Assembly (NCBI GenBank): GCA_028551475.1
Contig: CM052354.1
Coordinates: forward strand, 6,640,001 to 6,704,000
Direction: 5' to 3'
DNA from: Casuarina equisetifolia
Lineage: Eukaryota; Streptophyta; Magnoliopsida; Fagales; Casuarinaceae
DNA: 64,000 nt
In this document: positions 35,140 through 47,970 of the stretch, piece after piece
Numbering within the stretch: the stretch's first letter is position 1
Layout of the letters: each line of letters opens with the position of its first letter
The notes under the pieces: model-generated
What the model was told of the DNA's origin: nothing
The model's input: the letters and a program-made list of their open reading frames with translations, nothing else
The model's database searches: none
Translations under genes and position numbers: made by a program

Positions 35140-36102
35140 CAGATTGCTATCAAAAGACCCGTGCAGCTTTTTCTGTACTTTTTGTCTACGATGGACAGCT
35201 ATATATTGCTGACGTCATGATTACTCAGCTAATCCGTAGCCTCGTACTTCACTATTCAATGACTATCGCAGATTGACACTAAATGACGGACAAACACACA
35301 AGCCCACTAACTCTAGAATTGATTAGTATCTCTGTCCAAATATAGTGACTTGAGAGAAAATCGCTTCGTAAGAAACAAAGTTTCTAGTTTTTGGCTTTAA
35401 GTGATACAATTTCTTTATTATATTTTGGAATGAGTTGGAACAAAAATGAAATGATCAATTATAAGTTATTTTCCAAGTTATTAAGACGAAAGCATTTAGA
35501 ACCCATAAAGCAGAATAAAACACATCATTTCGGCAAACAGATGAATGACAATAAAAGAAGGGAATCGATTCTTCTGTCATTCGAGAAAGTAACCGCTACT
35601 TCCATTCTTGGGGAGGAAACCACTGCAACCAGCTGTCTTCTGGTCTTCCAACGTGCTAATTTCTCCTTGCTATTGTCTTATTTATGAGCTAAAGCATCGG
35701 TAAGAAAGATATACCATTGCGCTCGAAAAATAATCGCTGTTGAAAGACGATTAATCTGAATTGATACTGTAAATATACCTCACTCTTATGTTGAAGTACA
35801 TTATTAGGATTTTTTTTTGTATCATTTATTTGTCATTTTTCTGGCTTAATCCCTAAGTTTGGAAAGCTTTGTTTCGGTGAAAAAACTAAGTTTAGGGTTT
35901 TTGCTCTATATTCTAATACTTTGTAAAAGATTATATTATCTATTGAGGTCGTGTGTTGTGAGCACGTAAATAATGAGATTTGGTGAATCTCATTGGGTAT
36001 AATTTTTGAATTATCCATGTATAATCCGTTTTGGATTACAGTTTGTTAAAGGGCCTTCTCTAATTCGATTTGATTAGAGGTTGGCTTGGACGTAAGGCTG
36101 GG
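35140..36102. other. non-coding, with a TGACGTCA palindrome
   Basis: Similarity to unit C fades by about 35160. TGACGTCA at 35210-35217 is a perfect bZIP-type site, but no gene start is near. A 98-codon plus-strand frame at 35391-35687 has no recognisable domain and I do not call it a gene. Confidence 0.35.
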
Positions 36103-36717
36103 TGTTAGGATTGGTGGAACAATTTGGTTAAAGGGTATAGTTGTCATGACAATCAAGGGTCTCTATGTAATTGTGAAATTAGGAAATATTTTCTAGATGT
36201 AGTGGGTTTTCTAGTAGTATCATGTTAAGATTTTTATTCTTATATGGAATTAGGTTTTCTTAGTGGTATTCAACTAAGATTCTTTTAGGTTTCTCTATAA
36301 ATAGGAGAAGTATAGAGAAACCTAGTGGGCAAATTGAGAGAGTCCCCATTGGGGGCTAATTATTGAAGAAGGCCCCTTTCATAGATTCTAGTTGATGAAA
36401 GAGAATCCATGAGATACCTATTTGAGGAGAGGGAATATATGAGAAAATCTAATAAGAAGTGACTACAGGGGACGTAGAACATTATGATGTTCTGAACCTC
36501 TTAAATTTGTTGTGTTTGGGTGTGTGCGTTCTTATATTTGTGTATTCGATCTCTATGTGGTTGATGCGACTTTGTTGAATTCTCCCAACATTGGGATGGT
36601 GCCAACCCATGTAATTATCATGTCATCTCTCTCTTGCTTGACTCTTAATTATTGCCAATGTTTAGATACATATGTTTGATTTGTGCTGCTATCGCGATAT
36701 TAGTATTGTGCACAACA
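36103..36717 (+). repeat. putative solo LTR
   Basis: It begins TGTTAGGATTGG and ends GTGCACAACA, with a TATA box (TATAAATA, 36296-36303) at a normal distance inside. No primer site, coding region or target duplication is evident. The ends are therefore tentative. Confidence 0.4.
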
Positions 36718-37561
36718 AACTACTAAAGAAGCAAAACCGCTAGGAATTAAGTTAATTCACTCAGTGAACTTCATCAGTTCAGAACCGCCAGGAATACTTA
36801 CAATTGTCCTTGAAAGCTGTACTTGCACGAACTGTCTAATTTGGAGCGCCAAAATCCACTTTTTTTTTTTCTTTTTTAATCTTAACTCGTAATTCAAATA
36901 CCATGTCCGACATTTTTTGAAGGCGAGTGGAAGAGTGATTTAAGAGCGTTCTTAAACTGATTGAAGGTAGGATGTGTTGAAACATATGATATGTTGTGAG
37001 CCATTTTAGTTTGTTATTCTTTAATTTTCTTATACTGGCCCGTTTGCTAACTGAAGCGCCCATTGATTCTTCTTTGAAGCTGTACTTACGTGTAAACAGA
37101 CACAAAAGTGATTGATTCAATACAAGAGAACATAGCAGCCTACAGACAAAAACTTCCCACAACTTTTCTGTGCAGAACACTTGCCTTGCTTTCTCTTCAT
37201 TTCTTCAATAGGATGAAGATCAGTTTACCTTGCATGGTAAAATCTGGGTGCATCTATTTTTATCTGACAAAAACATGGAAAGACAAGTTGTGAATAGAAA
37301 AATGATGACCCACTTCTATCAAGAGATATTATCATGAAAGACTTATGTGGGTGATGTTGACCTACCTAAATGTAATAATTGATTAGCTCACTTGTTTGAA
37401 TGCATACTTTATTTAAATCAAAACAATTATCACATATTTCTATTTTTTTAAGATATTATATTTGATCTATGTAATATAATTCCAATACAAGAAGCAAAGG
37501 TAGAGCTAAAAACTACACTAGGCTTGTCCTTACAAGGGCAAGCGAAGTTAGTTTGGCGTTA

Positions 37562-38652
37562 CTACCAAACCATATATAAATGGGCTAGACTATAACTAAA
37601 TCCCAATCCTACACTCTCACATAGGCCTCTATACAGTTGCACATATAATTTAGGCAGGTCATTTTGTCGTCCTAGCCCTTGTTGTCTTACTAAGTACTCT
37701 GTTTGATGGACTAGAGCAACTTTAACAGCTTCAAAGGATGGCTTCTCTGTTGCCATTGATGTTTTTTGCCTACACGGCTGGATTCGCACTTCCATATGAT
37801 GTTCAAGGCTGGTTACACACATAACCTGAAGGTGTTTGTATTAGCTGTTGAGAAGCTATCCAACTTATCACCTATACCTTGGAGGGTTGTCGGAGTGAAT
37901 AAAGGTAGAGGCAAGCCTGGTAGTCAAAGTCATTGTGCTGCCTTCTTGGAATGTTTATGCTTCTTTAACTCCCTATACCAACGGGTTAGAATAAACTGGC
38001 ATTTCCCAAATGATCTAGACTCCTGTGACCATGCCCTGATAAGATTTTGCTTTGAGAAGAGATGGATTTGAATGCTTTGAGGGTCCATAAGGCCAACTAT
38101 AGCATGCTAAACTAGGCCCTATGTAGAGTTAACATACATCTTGAAGTCCTCCACGAGAGGGTAGACAAATTTGAAATTTGATATAAGGATGAATTGGTGG
38201 AATTCAGCTACTTTAATATATTCTTCTAGGGAGATGCAAAACTTAGGCTCTCCATCACAAGTGGTGTTTTCTTGAGGACGAAGAGGTCCATGGGTAAGTG
38301 CAGACTTGTAAGAGGTCAGTTTTGGAGCTAGTAGCGGTGTTGGGGACATCAGTTGTGTCGGAATGGATGGGTTGGCTGCTGGTGGAACAATTAGGGTGGC
38401 TGATTGGCAACAATTTGGAAAAGGTCTATTGACTGAACTCATCGAGACAGCTGCAGATGTCACCGACGAAGGCAAATCTAAGCATATCTGCAGTTGTGCA
38501 GTGGAAGGGTTTGCAGTAGACCGGCTAAAGGAAGAGATCCATCGACCAACGATTGACGAGAACTGTCGAAGCCTGAAAGCACTCAAGTGCCCCCCGCCCC
38601 ATCCCCCGCAAAAAAAAAAAAAAAAGGAGGAAGGGCCTAGCCCCACCACCAT
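37562..38652 (-). pseudogene. DUF4283-type (LINE ORF1-like) protein relic in repeat R copy 1
   Basis: The minus-strand frame 38652-38119 ends with 'SYKSAL', 'GEPKFCISLEEYIKVAEF' and 'FKFVYPLVEDFK', the usual lead-in of DUF4283 proteins. Downstream pieces to 37562 are broken and lose the zinc knuckle through a deletion at about 37829. The first 60 residues include low-complexity Phe/Gly from the A-run at 38613 and are doubtful. Confidence 0.6.
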
Positions 38653-40156
38653 ATGATAGCCCGAATGGAGTTTTAGGGGGTGGGTGGAAAACTAGTTTTT
38701 TGAAAATTTTTGAAACTTTGAGGGAGCTTTTAGAGGAGAGAGAAAATCGTGCATTGGGCGGGTTTTTCGTGGGGGTTTAGGTTTAGGCACATATTTCTAT
38801 TCACCATTCTGACGCCCCTCAATTAAACAAGTTGCTTATTTTAAATTTAGCTTATACTTTATTAAAAACAAACCAATCATAATAACTTAATTGGATTTAC
38901 ATTGTAAGGTGAGTGGGCTCCACACTTGCGAATATGTTCAAAAATTATCAAGTTATACTTTTTGCACCTCATCTTCTTTTTTAGTGTCTAAACAATATTC
39001 ATTGTACCTTAAGGATAACAAACAACTGAAGTTTAAAATTTATTCGGCGATGTTGCTTCATAAAATTACGTTAAAACTCAGTCGTCGTTCGTATATATGT
39101 ATATATGTATTCACTCACGTCTCTGGCCATGCAAGGTCCAACAAATGCCTATACTTTTTAACTCTAGTTGACATATGAATTATTTGACTTGAGGCACTTA
39201 GAACTCTCCAATAAAAAAGGCAGGAGACATAAAATTATTGTGAAGCCAGAGTGTTACAAAGGCCCAGTGAGGATAGTAGGCCTATAGCTGAGAGGCTGGT
39301 ATAATGAGAAGCCTAGAAAGGAAAGTAAATTCCAAAAACCCCCTATGATTTGAGATTTGGGAGAACTTCTTGAAGGAAGCAGAGCATTGTATTGCAAATA
39401 AGTCTACATCAGAAAGTTAACCTATGTGTACATTGAAGAAGATTGTATTTGGGATGTGTTGTACCAATTTTGAGTCCGAGCAGAAGATTGTTTGAGGTAA
39501 AGTAAAAATTATGAATAAGAATTAAATAATAATTTTATTAATAAAAATTTCTCTCGTTTCAACTATAAAATTTGAAATTTTAAGGAACATATTGGATATT
39601 AATTATTTTGTATGCCATTATACTCACCACAGAGAGAGTTATCACAAAGAAAATAAATTTGTGATTGAGAATTGCAAAAGTAATAATAAATTGATACTCG
39701 ATGGACGTGGGGACTATTTGCCCGCTTCGTATGTGCACTTGTTTGAGAGGTATTCTTAATATATTGAGAGAGAAATGATCTTGGAGACTTGCCTTTGTGT
39801 CTACATTTAAGACTATAAAAAGTTGTAGCAACCAATGATTTATGTTTTTTGTAATCTTGTTGAGAACCATGAGCCTGTCATTGTGTCGTGCATCATTTCA
39901 GGCCAGCCAAACATATCATATAACGACATTTCCCAATATTGCAGTTATGGCTCTTCTTTGATTGTTCCAAGTTACTTATGCATACTAGGACGTTTATAGA
40001 AGATAAAACTAAACTAGATTATACTGGTAACTTTAAAATTTGGCAATATCTCCTCGAAATGACTTGAGTCAGTTCAATGTACATAAGAAGATGTTCCATT
40101 GTTCCTACAAATTGAAAAGTTGAACATATAAAATCACAAATCTTAATATTCACTTC

Positions 40157-40568
40157 TGTCACGACCCTAGGTCTAGGATCATGCTCTTACAACTAAAGTA
40201 AACACCAATGGAAATAAAATACCAAATTATACTGAAAACTCAAACAAAATAACAACTTTAGGAAAAAGTAATATGCAACTTATTAAGATTGAGAACCTAA
40301 AACTTTTTAATTGTTTAGGTCAAGCTAAGGTTTCAATCTCTTCAATAAGCACTTCTCTACCTTTTCCCTTGACTCCTTATTTATAGTCTAATTCTTAGCC
40401 CAATATGATTAGATTTTGAATTTTCAAAACAACTAGGTTTTAGAGTCCTAAATCAATTGGGGTTTGAACATTTCTCAAAATTACTTAGTTTTCTTAATTA
40501 AAACAATCTAAAATATAACCTAATGAATTGGGATTAAATTTCCTTTTTAGCATACCCTAGGCCTGCCA
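40157..40568. mobile_element. solo LTR with ACTTC target duplication
   Basis: 412 bp from TGTCACGACCCTAGG to ..GGCCTGCCA, flanked by ACTTC on both sides (40152-40156, 40569-40573). Repeat R copy 2 has the empty site (TATTCACTCCCATACGTG near 63420), which fixes the ends. The TGTCACGACCC start is common among plant gypsy-type LTRs; the class is inferred from that. Confidence 0.85.
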
Positions 40569-41105
40569 ACTTCCATACGTGTCCACAAGTTCCTTAATAG
40601 CTCAGTGATACGATACCTATGGTAGATTTAAGGAAGGATAAAAAAAAATGATGGAATGACTGGCACCGCAAACAAGCATGCACAGTACGATACAAATTTT
40701 CTTAAAGGGATAGAAAAGGAAAATGATGGATGATAACTTTATTTTTATAGAGCTATTTTTTTGAAATAAGACTTAAATTTTATTATACTGATTTAAATTC
40801 TGATTGTATATGTAGCAAACCCTTTGAAAAGAGGAGACCCAGAAAAACGCACGCATGAAGTACGGCAGGGCGCGAAAAATGAAAAAACATGAGAAATAGA
40901 CAAAAACTAGAAAGGCACCGCACAAGAAAAGGAAAAGAAAAGAAACGTGGAATGCAAGAGCAGTAGGCAGTAGGGCGCAAAAGAAAAGAAGAAAAAGACC
41001 AAAAAGAAAAGAGAGAGGGCGTTGAACAAGAAATTAAAAAAAGAAAAAAAAATCAACATTGATTTGTTGGACATTTGCAAATATTTTTTGAAGAGAATAC
41101 AATAT

Positions 41106-42285
41106 AATGACAAGTTTTTTAGATGAATTGGCCTTGATGAAGATATGGCAGAAATTCCTCATTATTGGGACCTCGATAGTTGGATCCCAAGCTTATGTCA
41201 AGGTTTTGCTAAGGAGAATTGGGCTCCCAACCTGTAAGTAGTCCTTGTACATTGGGCCGTTTGTTTGTAGTGGTTCTTGCACACTCGGCCCCTAGCCTGC
41301 TTGCTATCCTAGCAAGTTGGGTCCCTAGCCCATGGAAGGCTTTTGGTGAGTAGGTTGCTAGCCCATGGGTGACTCCTAGAGAGTGGGCCTACAACCCATG
41401 AAGGGCCCATAAGGGTTGGGCCTATGCAAGTTAGGCCCCCAATCCATGAGGCCCTATGACCCAACTAGGTGGGTAGGCGCCACTAGCAATGGGCGGCCGA
41501 CCCACAATAGGGTCATTAGGGTGACCATTGCCACGCATGCTAGCAGTAGCCTGTGGCCGAGGGTAGTCGTAAAAGCACCTGTGCAAGTCACATAGGTGGA
41601 TGGGGAGTAACCCAATTTGACGTTTAGCCCAACGATTGGGGTGGTAGGGGCTAGCAAATGAGTGCTGAGAGTCATTTGGTCACCCAGGCCATTTCTATAA
41701 ATGGTCCATAGCCAGAAAACATTGAGTCAACACCTAGACCCAATGGGTTAAGGTTAGGTCCATGAACTAACCGGATAGATTCTGGCGCATTTTGGCCATG
41801 TGGTGATAGGAAAATGATTGGTTTCGTGGCTTTAGGCTCTCTACAATGACGAAGCAATGTTTCACATCCTACATGTGCCAACTATGTGTGGCGGATAGGA
41901 ACGGTGACTAGGGCAAATTGCCCCCAAAAATTGTAAAGAGGAGGCCACATGTTCAATGGTGGCCTCCATGATAGTCATTTGAGTGAAAATTGGAACGGCG
42001 GTAGTAGCGATGTGTTGTAGTTGGTGGTATCCTTGCCCTTACCAAGTACTTCCTCCTTTGTAGCAAGCAACTCCTTGAGTGACTGCGTTTACTCTAGTTG
42101 TAGCTCTAATTTTGCAGTGCAAGTTGCTCCTAGAAAGTGGTGAACTACACTTGGTTTTGTGTCAAGAATTGGCAAAATTTTTCCTCCAAGGCTTGCAATC
42201 TAGATCCTACTTTGCCATAGTTTGTGCTTTAGTTTTGATAAAACTCTTTTTCTCCTTAGGTGCCAAATCTATGGCTCTGGATACA
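41106..42285 (-). pseudogene. LTR-element leader/gag relic, GC-rich
   Basis: On the minus strand near 42270-42040, across frameshifts, short pieces such as 'LQALEEKF', 'FLTQNQV' and 'SLKELLATKEE' look like a gypsy-type gag N terminus. 41180-41480 is a run of irregular GGGCC-CCCATG words, perhaps a degenerate tandem array. A primer-site-like TTGTATCCAGAGCC lies at about 42271-42284 on the minus strand. No intact frame. Confidence 0.4.
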
Positions 42286-42800
42286 ACTATTAGGGCTTAA
42301 GCCTACATAATTAACAATTAAGAATACAAAAGTCAAAATAGAACAATACCTTTTTTATTAATCCAAATTCAATCCAGCAACAATAATAATTAAAGCATCA
42401 ATAATGCAAATCAATCACAATAACAAATAATAATCAAATAACAAAGAATGGATTATGAGGCTATTGATAAATTACAAAAGCTATTGATAAATTATTTTTA
42501 TAAAAGCTATAATAATGCTAAGGCTAAGAAGACAACTAGAATAAAATAAGGTTTTCTCTTTATAAATGCCTCTTCTGGAAGGTCGAGAATGCTTTATATA
42601 AGCATATGTCCTAGGTTTTGGTGTCCTAATTGCTCTAGAGTGAGCCTCCTGCTTGAATTACTAACAAGCTAGGCCTGATCCTAACATTTGTGATTTTTTC
42701 TTCATATTCTAGTGCAATCCTTATTAGATATTCCTCGAATACAACTAATAAAGCAAGTATCTACACCAACTATCAATTGAGGGCATTAGGCAAAAGTTTA
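42286..42800 (-). repeat. probable LTR next to the gag relic
   Basis: Plus-strand CTCTGGATACAAC|TATTAGGGCTTAAG is the reversed pattern of an LTR end followed by a Met-tRNA primer site. The far end could not be found; about 42800 is a guess. Confidence 0.35.
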
Positions 42801-43640
42801 TCATCAATGAATTTTAGTTGCAAAATATAGCGTAAATAATCCCCCATTGATAGATTTGAGCATAACATCAATAATTGATTGGGGTTGAAACAACCAGCTA
42901 CTGGTAGTAGTATTCATATCCAATCAAGTGGAGTATTAGTATTGGTCTTCTGGATAGATGGAGTATTAGTATTTGTCTCTAATCATAGATTGGATTTTGC
43001 TATTGCTTGAGCCAGAGAGATTCATATCTTTTAAAACTTTCAGTTTTGGTTATTCTGATGGACATCAAATCGGTCAGAAATAAGAAATCTTATATAGGCA
43101 GCTATGTGGCCCCATTTTTCTTTTTTACTTCCACAAGGTCATAATCTTATATTTCTTGTACGATTGGGAATAATATTGGGAAGTTCTTTATATTAGATTT
43201 GAGAACTAGAAAGTTTAAACATTCCATCTATGCACGCATATGCATAGAGATAGATTTAACCAGCCACTCCTAACAAAGATTATGATTGAAATCCCAACTG
43301 TAGAGACTGAACATAGAATTTAAGAATTGAATAGGATATTATTCAATTTGTAAGCTTCAGGGACATGAATATGTAGTGTTGGAATTCTAGGGAATCTCAT
43401 ACTGAACAGCAGCATCCAACAACTCCGAAGAATGCGAAACTAAAGCGTTGAAGGATCTACATAGTGGGTTAATTGGAAGATCAAGTGGTCCATCTGTTCA
43501 CAGAATAAACAGCGCATAAAGTCGTACTAGTAATAAAAACTAACTACACCACGTCATTTTTTTTTCGTTGTAGTAGTGAAATGCATCCAAGGATAATTGT
43601 GGTATAGGCTTATTTCGTATTCGTATGCATGCATTTAAAT
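42801..43640. other. non-coding spacer
   Basis: No gene or clear repeat seen. A short near-duplicate 'agtggagtattagtattggtct' / 'atggagtattagtatttgtct' lies around 42920-42980. Confidence 0.4.
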
Positions 43641-44444
43641 TATTAAACACTAATCACCATAGACAGAAGGCGATACACTCACACAGGTGGTGGGAGTTTA
43701 ATCCAACTATTTAACCAAGAAGACCAGTCACCTAGTCTCAAAGTTAGGCCTTTATCATTCTGATATTAGAGACTACAATGGCTAAGCAACGTCTAAGAGA
43801 GAACGGAAGCTAAAAACAAACAACCTTTCCGTGAAAAATGATGGGGCAAATGCAGCAAGATTAGTAAAATTCATAATCGATAGTGGCCAAATGCAGCAAA
43901 GATCTGGGAAACGCTGCATTCATCACAGGATGAATGTAAATTCATAACGCAACATGACAAATCTACAATAGTTTATACACAACTTTTTTTGAGTTTGTAT
44001 GCGACACTCATTTATGTTGTATTAGAACCAGTAATTGTTTGCTCAGGCATACCAGCCAAATAAATTTCAACTTTAGAAGAAACCTATAACTTGAAAAGGG
44101 TTTTTCTTAAAAGAGAAAAGCCATGTTTTCTTCTTTATGCATGGTTTAAACCTTACAACTAATTGTTGAATTTGGATGAAATAGATTACTTTGTGTTTCT
44201 TACCTTCATTATTCATTATAATTTTGGTTTCTGACAAAGCTATCAAACTATGTTCCCGTTGCATATGTTGCTACAAAGGTGTTGGTGCTTTATTGTGTGG
44301 GTTAATCTTGAACTTGTACTGCATAGTATATGTGGCAAAAGGCAACCAGCTAATCATCAAGGTAAAATTTCAATTGAAAAGAAGGATGTCTTATACTAGT
44401 TCATCGTTTTATTCAACCTAGTTTTCCATTGAAGAAAAGGAAAA

Positions 44445-47400
44445 TCAAGGACATCTCCCACCGGGACCTCCATAGGTGAAGGCTTGCCGAATACCCGATG
44501 GTTGATGCCTACGAGGATAAATAATCTCGTAACATAGTCCATCTGTACGGGTCTTAACCACTATGTCATGAGTAATATCAACCAATTGGTAGTCTGAATT
44601 CATAATGTGAACATTGGCAAAAAGACCACATTCATCTATTTCTCCGCTTGGAAAGTGACCATTTCCCATTGGTACTCGTTTATCTACACCAGAAGGAGAA
44701 AATGTTGCTCCACCATATCGAACAGAAGATGCTCCTAAAGCTAAATGAGTGAACAACTCTTTTGGCCAATATCCAATTTTCATATCATACTCAATGGTAA
44801 GCCACCAATTACCAGTTGATTGGTCCTGCCAAGTATGCAGATTATCGTAGTTAAGTACTACTTCAATCACATTCGCTAAAGGAACAAAGTATTACTTGAT
44901 ATAGAAAATCAAACAAAAGAAAATTCGATTATGATTAGGAAATGCTCTAAAAGTTTTCTTCACATTGCAAATTGCTAAAGAAGACAGTATATTCTTAGTA
45001 GTAGTAAAACAAGCATAGTACCATTAAGATTAGATTTAGCAACTTCATAAATATAAATAATATCTAAAGATGAGCCAACATATGAATGGATTTTAGATGT
45101 AAAATATCCTAGGGAAATTTAAAAAAAAAATCAAAAAAATATCACTCCTCTACTTCATTATTTTGTTAGAATGTATATATTCTCTTTAGAATAAACATGT
45201 GGTAATGATGATTTTTTTAATTTAAAAAAAAATCTGCCAAACAAGATTTAGATAATATGGATTGATTTATATTATTTTTTATATGCTTGCTCCAATAAAC
45301 TAAACTATGTTTCATGCTAGAACTAAAAACATCTTCAAAAATTATTATAGGATTTGTGCACATGGTGCACTCCTTGAACGTAAAATATAATATCATGTAA
45401 AAAAGTTAGTCTCCTCAAAATTGGTTTATGATAATGGTTAATATTTTATTTCAAATATAATTCCTAAAAAAATAAATAAAATGTGACAATTCACAATTGT
45501 TTTCTTCAAAGAAGACTATAATTTCAAGAAGGGGTTGGCAAATTTATGTTCTAGAAAAAGTTTTCTAGTCTAAAGTATTCTACTCCAAAGGAGAATTTCC
45601 TTTTATAGACATTGTAAATTTACCATCATTAACCAAGAAGGAGGTTATGCATTACCTGGATAATACTGAAATCAATTGCATATTGCACTCCACCAAGGAC
45701 AGAAATAGGACCGATCTGTGCACCAAGGAAATAGCGAGGATGCACTTGTACAAAACCAGGACATAGTGCATTGTAACAACCAGTTTTTTGATAACCATCA
45801 ACCTATTGATATGTTGCTCAAATGAATCAAATTCAGAGTACCATTGTCAACCAATCACAAGATAAGAGAAGAAGAGATATGAACAAGTTATTTGTTCTTA
45901 CAGTCCAGTGCCCAGTGAGCCGTGTGCTATTATTACCATATAAAGCAGGATGCACCTGATATAGGAATTTTGCAGAGACACAAAAAGCAAGAAAGGAAAC
46001 TATTGAGATATATAAGATGAAGTAGCTATGCAATCTCAAATTTATACAAAAACTATTAAGATATATTATTGGATAATGAGATATGACTTACTGCCCATCC
46101 AATTTCTATGACATTGGCCACATCATCAGGTCCATTTCGAATCCACATTTGAGCTTTGCTGTATTGGTTTACCAACACTTGTGGATTCCATATGCTGATA
46201 TTTGCCCTTGCTCCATAGTAAGTCGTATTCTTTATTGTGTCAAGTGTTGCAGACTAGATAAAAAATGGTGATCAGAGAATGTTGAATATAACAAACACAT
46301 TAATTATTACATCAATTTTCTATGGTTTTTTAACTTCATTAAAATCATTTGGATTATTATAATTATTAAAAGCTCATTTCCTCTTTAAAACGGCTTGAAA
46401 TGGAAGAAATAATTTGATCATTTATGGTAGATTTCATAAAAAGTTATAAGCAAATTGAATATTACAACATACCCTTTGTGATCAATTTGACTAAAAATTG
46501 TGACTTTTCACAAGGAATATCATGATTGGATCCACACTTGAAATATAATTTACAACAAAATCCTACTTATACGAACCATAAGCTTTATTCCTATGTTAGT
46601 AGATTTATTTCCTCCTCAAAGCTTACTTGTAATGAATGATTCATTTGGTCAACAACAACCAATCATACACCTAGAATGTAAAATAAATAATATAAAACAT
46701 ACACATAATAATACAAAAACCAAAGTAATTCGAACATTGACTTAAAGCATCTTTGTCCTCTCTTATGGAGGACATACCTATTGATCATATACTGCTTGAC
46801 TAAGGAATGCCCTTGGATGGGCCGCATAGGGAGTTCAAAAACTCTTCTCTTTTTACATATTATTGGATGGAAAACAATTTTAGAAATATCTAATAAAGTA
46901 GAGTTAAATTAGTGAGAAAATATAATTTTTCCAATGTAATAAAGAAATTCCGCGTCTATATGACTCTTGAGTATTTTGTACTTACATATTCACCAACATG
47001 TGCAGCGGAAAGTGTTCCAATGCTTCCACCATGCTCATCTCCCACTATACTTTTTTGTATAGGTACCATCCCGTCTGGGCAGCCACCTCCGTAAGAATTC
47101 ATTCCCGTAAGTGTGGTTTCTGTTGAAGCTTCCTCTATTTCCCTTTTCGTTATGAAACTTGGGTTCATCTACATGATCATATTGTAAACCATTCCTAAGT
47201 TGTAGCAGTAAAGGTATTCCATTGTTATAGAAAAACTAGGCGACAGTTTCTGTCCACCACCATATCTTTGTTAAATTTTTTTAAAAGGCCTGCTTAAAAA
47301 AATTACAATTACCTGAATTTTGTGATTCTTAAGCAAAGGATGATCGAAAGCAGGTTGCTTATATATATCCACACAATCGTACTCATCAGAATCACTTGAC

Positions 47401-47656
47401 TGCACATTATGACAGCAAAGGTCTTGTAAAAGTTCCTCATTAACCCCATTCTCCAGGTTCAATAACAGTAAATTTTATAGGTAAAGCATCAACAGTAGTG
47501 ATCATTCCTAAATATTTTTACCCGGATTGTATTAGCTGCTATATCATCTTGGATAAGCTTTCGCCCTTCCAACCCCTCCCGAGAAATGCTTTTTCCTCCA
47601 TCAACTCCATAGTAGCTATAACTGACTCCAAGAAGAAGAAACATAAACAAACCCAT
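44445..47656 (-). CDS. neprosin-family protein, copy C, seven exons
   Basis: Exons: 47656-47522, 47399-47313, 47168-46986, 46253-46092, 45955-45902, 45802-45656, 44825-44445. All borders are GT..AG and phase 0; lengths equal those of copy A exon for exon, giving an open 382-residue frame. Signal peptide [20 protein letters not shown]; Neprosin_AP block '[20 protein letters not shown]'; '[11 protein letters not shown]'; Neprosin domain with 'IEIGWA', '[20 protein letters not shown]', '[13 protein letters not shown]', 'STGNWW', '[12 protein letters not shown]', 'PMGNGHFP' and C-terminal '[11 protein letters not shown]'. I start exon 7 at GAC after TTGGCAG: an earlier acceptor (TTTAG) would shift the frame, while this one joins 'SIIQ' to 'DQSTGNWW' as in the family. 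The second-Glu site reads YGGA. Likely functional gene, secreted; enzymatic activity uncertain. Confidence 0.88.
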
Positions 47657-47723
47657 AATGCTTTTGAAGAAAAATTATCAGAACTTGTACTAATATATAT
47701 ACAATACTAGAGAGTCTTAAATT

Positions 47724-47970
47724 TGTCAATTAGTTGTAGTTACCATATTTGAAATATTATTTTCCTTATAATTAAAATTTATTTAAAAATATCACCACCA
47801 ATTGACAATTAGTTGTAGTTGCCATATTTTAAAGAGTTTCGTATGATTAAAATTTATTTGAAAAGATCACAGTATCTGTCCAATCCTGCCAACTAACAAT
47901 TACTTGTGGTTACCATATTTGAACGGGTTTTTTTTTTTTTCCTTATAATTAGAACTTACTTAAAATGATC
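47724..47970. repeat. upstream tandem repeats of neprosin gene C
   Basis: Three copies of the AATTAGTTGTAGTTACCATATTTGAAA..CCTTATAATTA unit (starts near 47724, 47805 and 47890), about 70 bp before the ATG, as for A and B. Confidence 0.8.

Larger units (their letters stand above)
36788..41105. repeat. large dispersed repeat R, copy 1
   Basis: Matches 56453-64000 collinearly, beginning GAATACTTACAATTGTCCTTGAAAGCTGTACTT and still matching at the window end (GGACATTTGCAAATATTT near 41070). Copy 1 has a solo LTR (40157-40568) not in copy 2 and lacks the part around the zinc knuckle. Copy 2 has a copia element and lacks about 445 bp of the DUF4283 N terminus and about 170 bp near 38000. Conserved but broken minus-strand frames occur in both (36836-37180 with 56579-56767; 39580-39870 with 62904-63164). 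Element class unknown. Confidence 0.85.

Noticed and set aside
35391..35687. 98-codon plus-strand open frame
   Set aside because: No domain, no promoter or splice support, base composition like the spacer. Kept only as a note in the spacer entry.
37766..38071. 101-codon plus-strand frame
   Set aside because: Antisense of the DUF4283 relic; copy 2 has a 170-bp deletion inside it.
40783..41113. Overlapping Phe/Leu/Ser-rich minus-strand frames, also at 63561-63975
   Set aside because: They are the complement of AAAAGAAAAG-type low-complexity sequence in repeat R; length is explained by lack of stops in such runs.
44825..44890. Exon 7 of neprosin starting further upstream, after TTTAG at about 44875
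   Set aside because: It leaves two extra bases and shifts the frame after a phase-0 exon 6; the acceptor TTGGCAG gives the family-typical join in all three copies.
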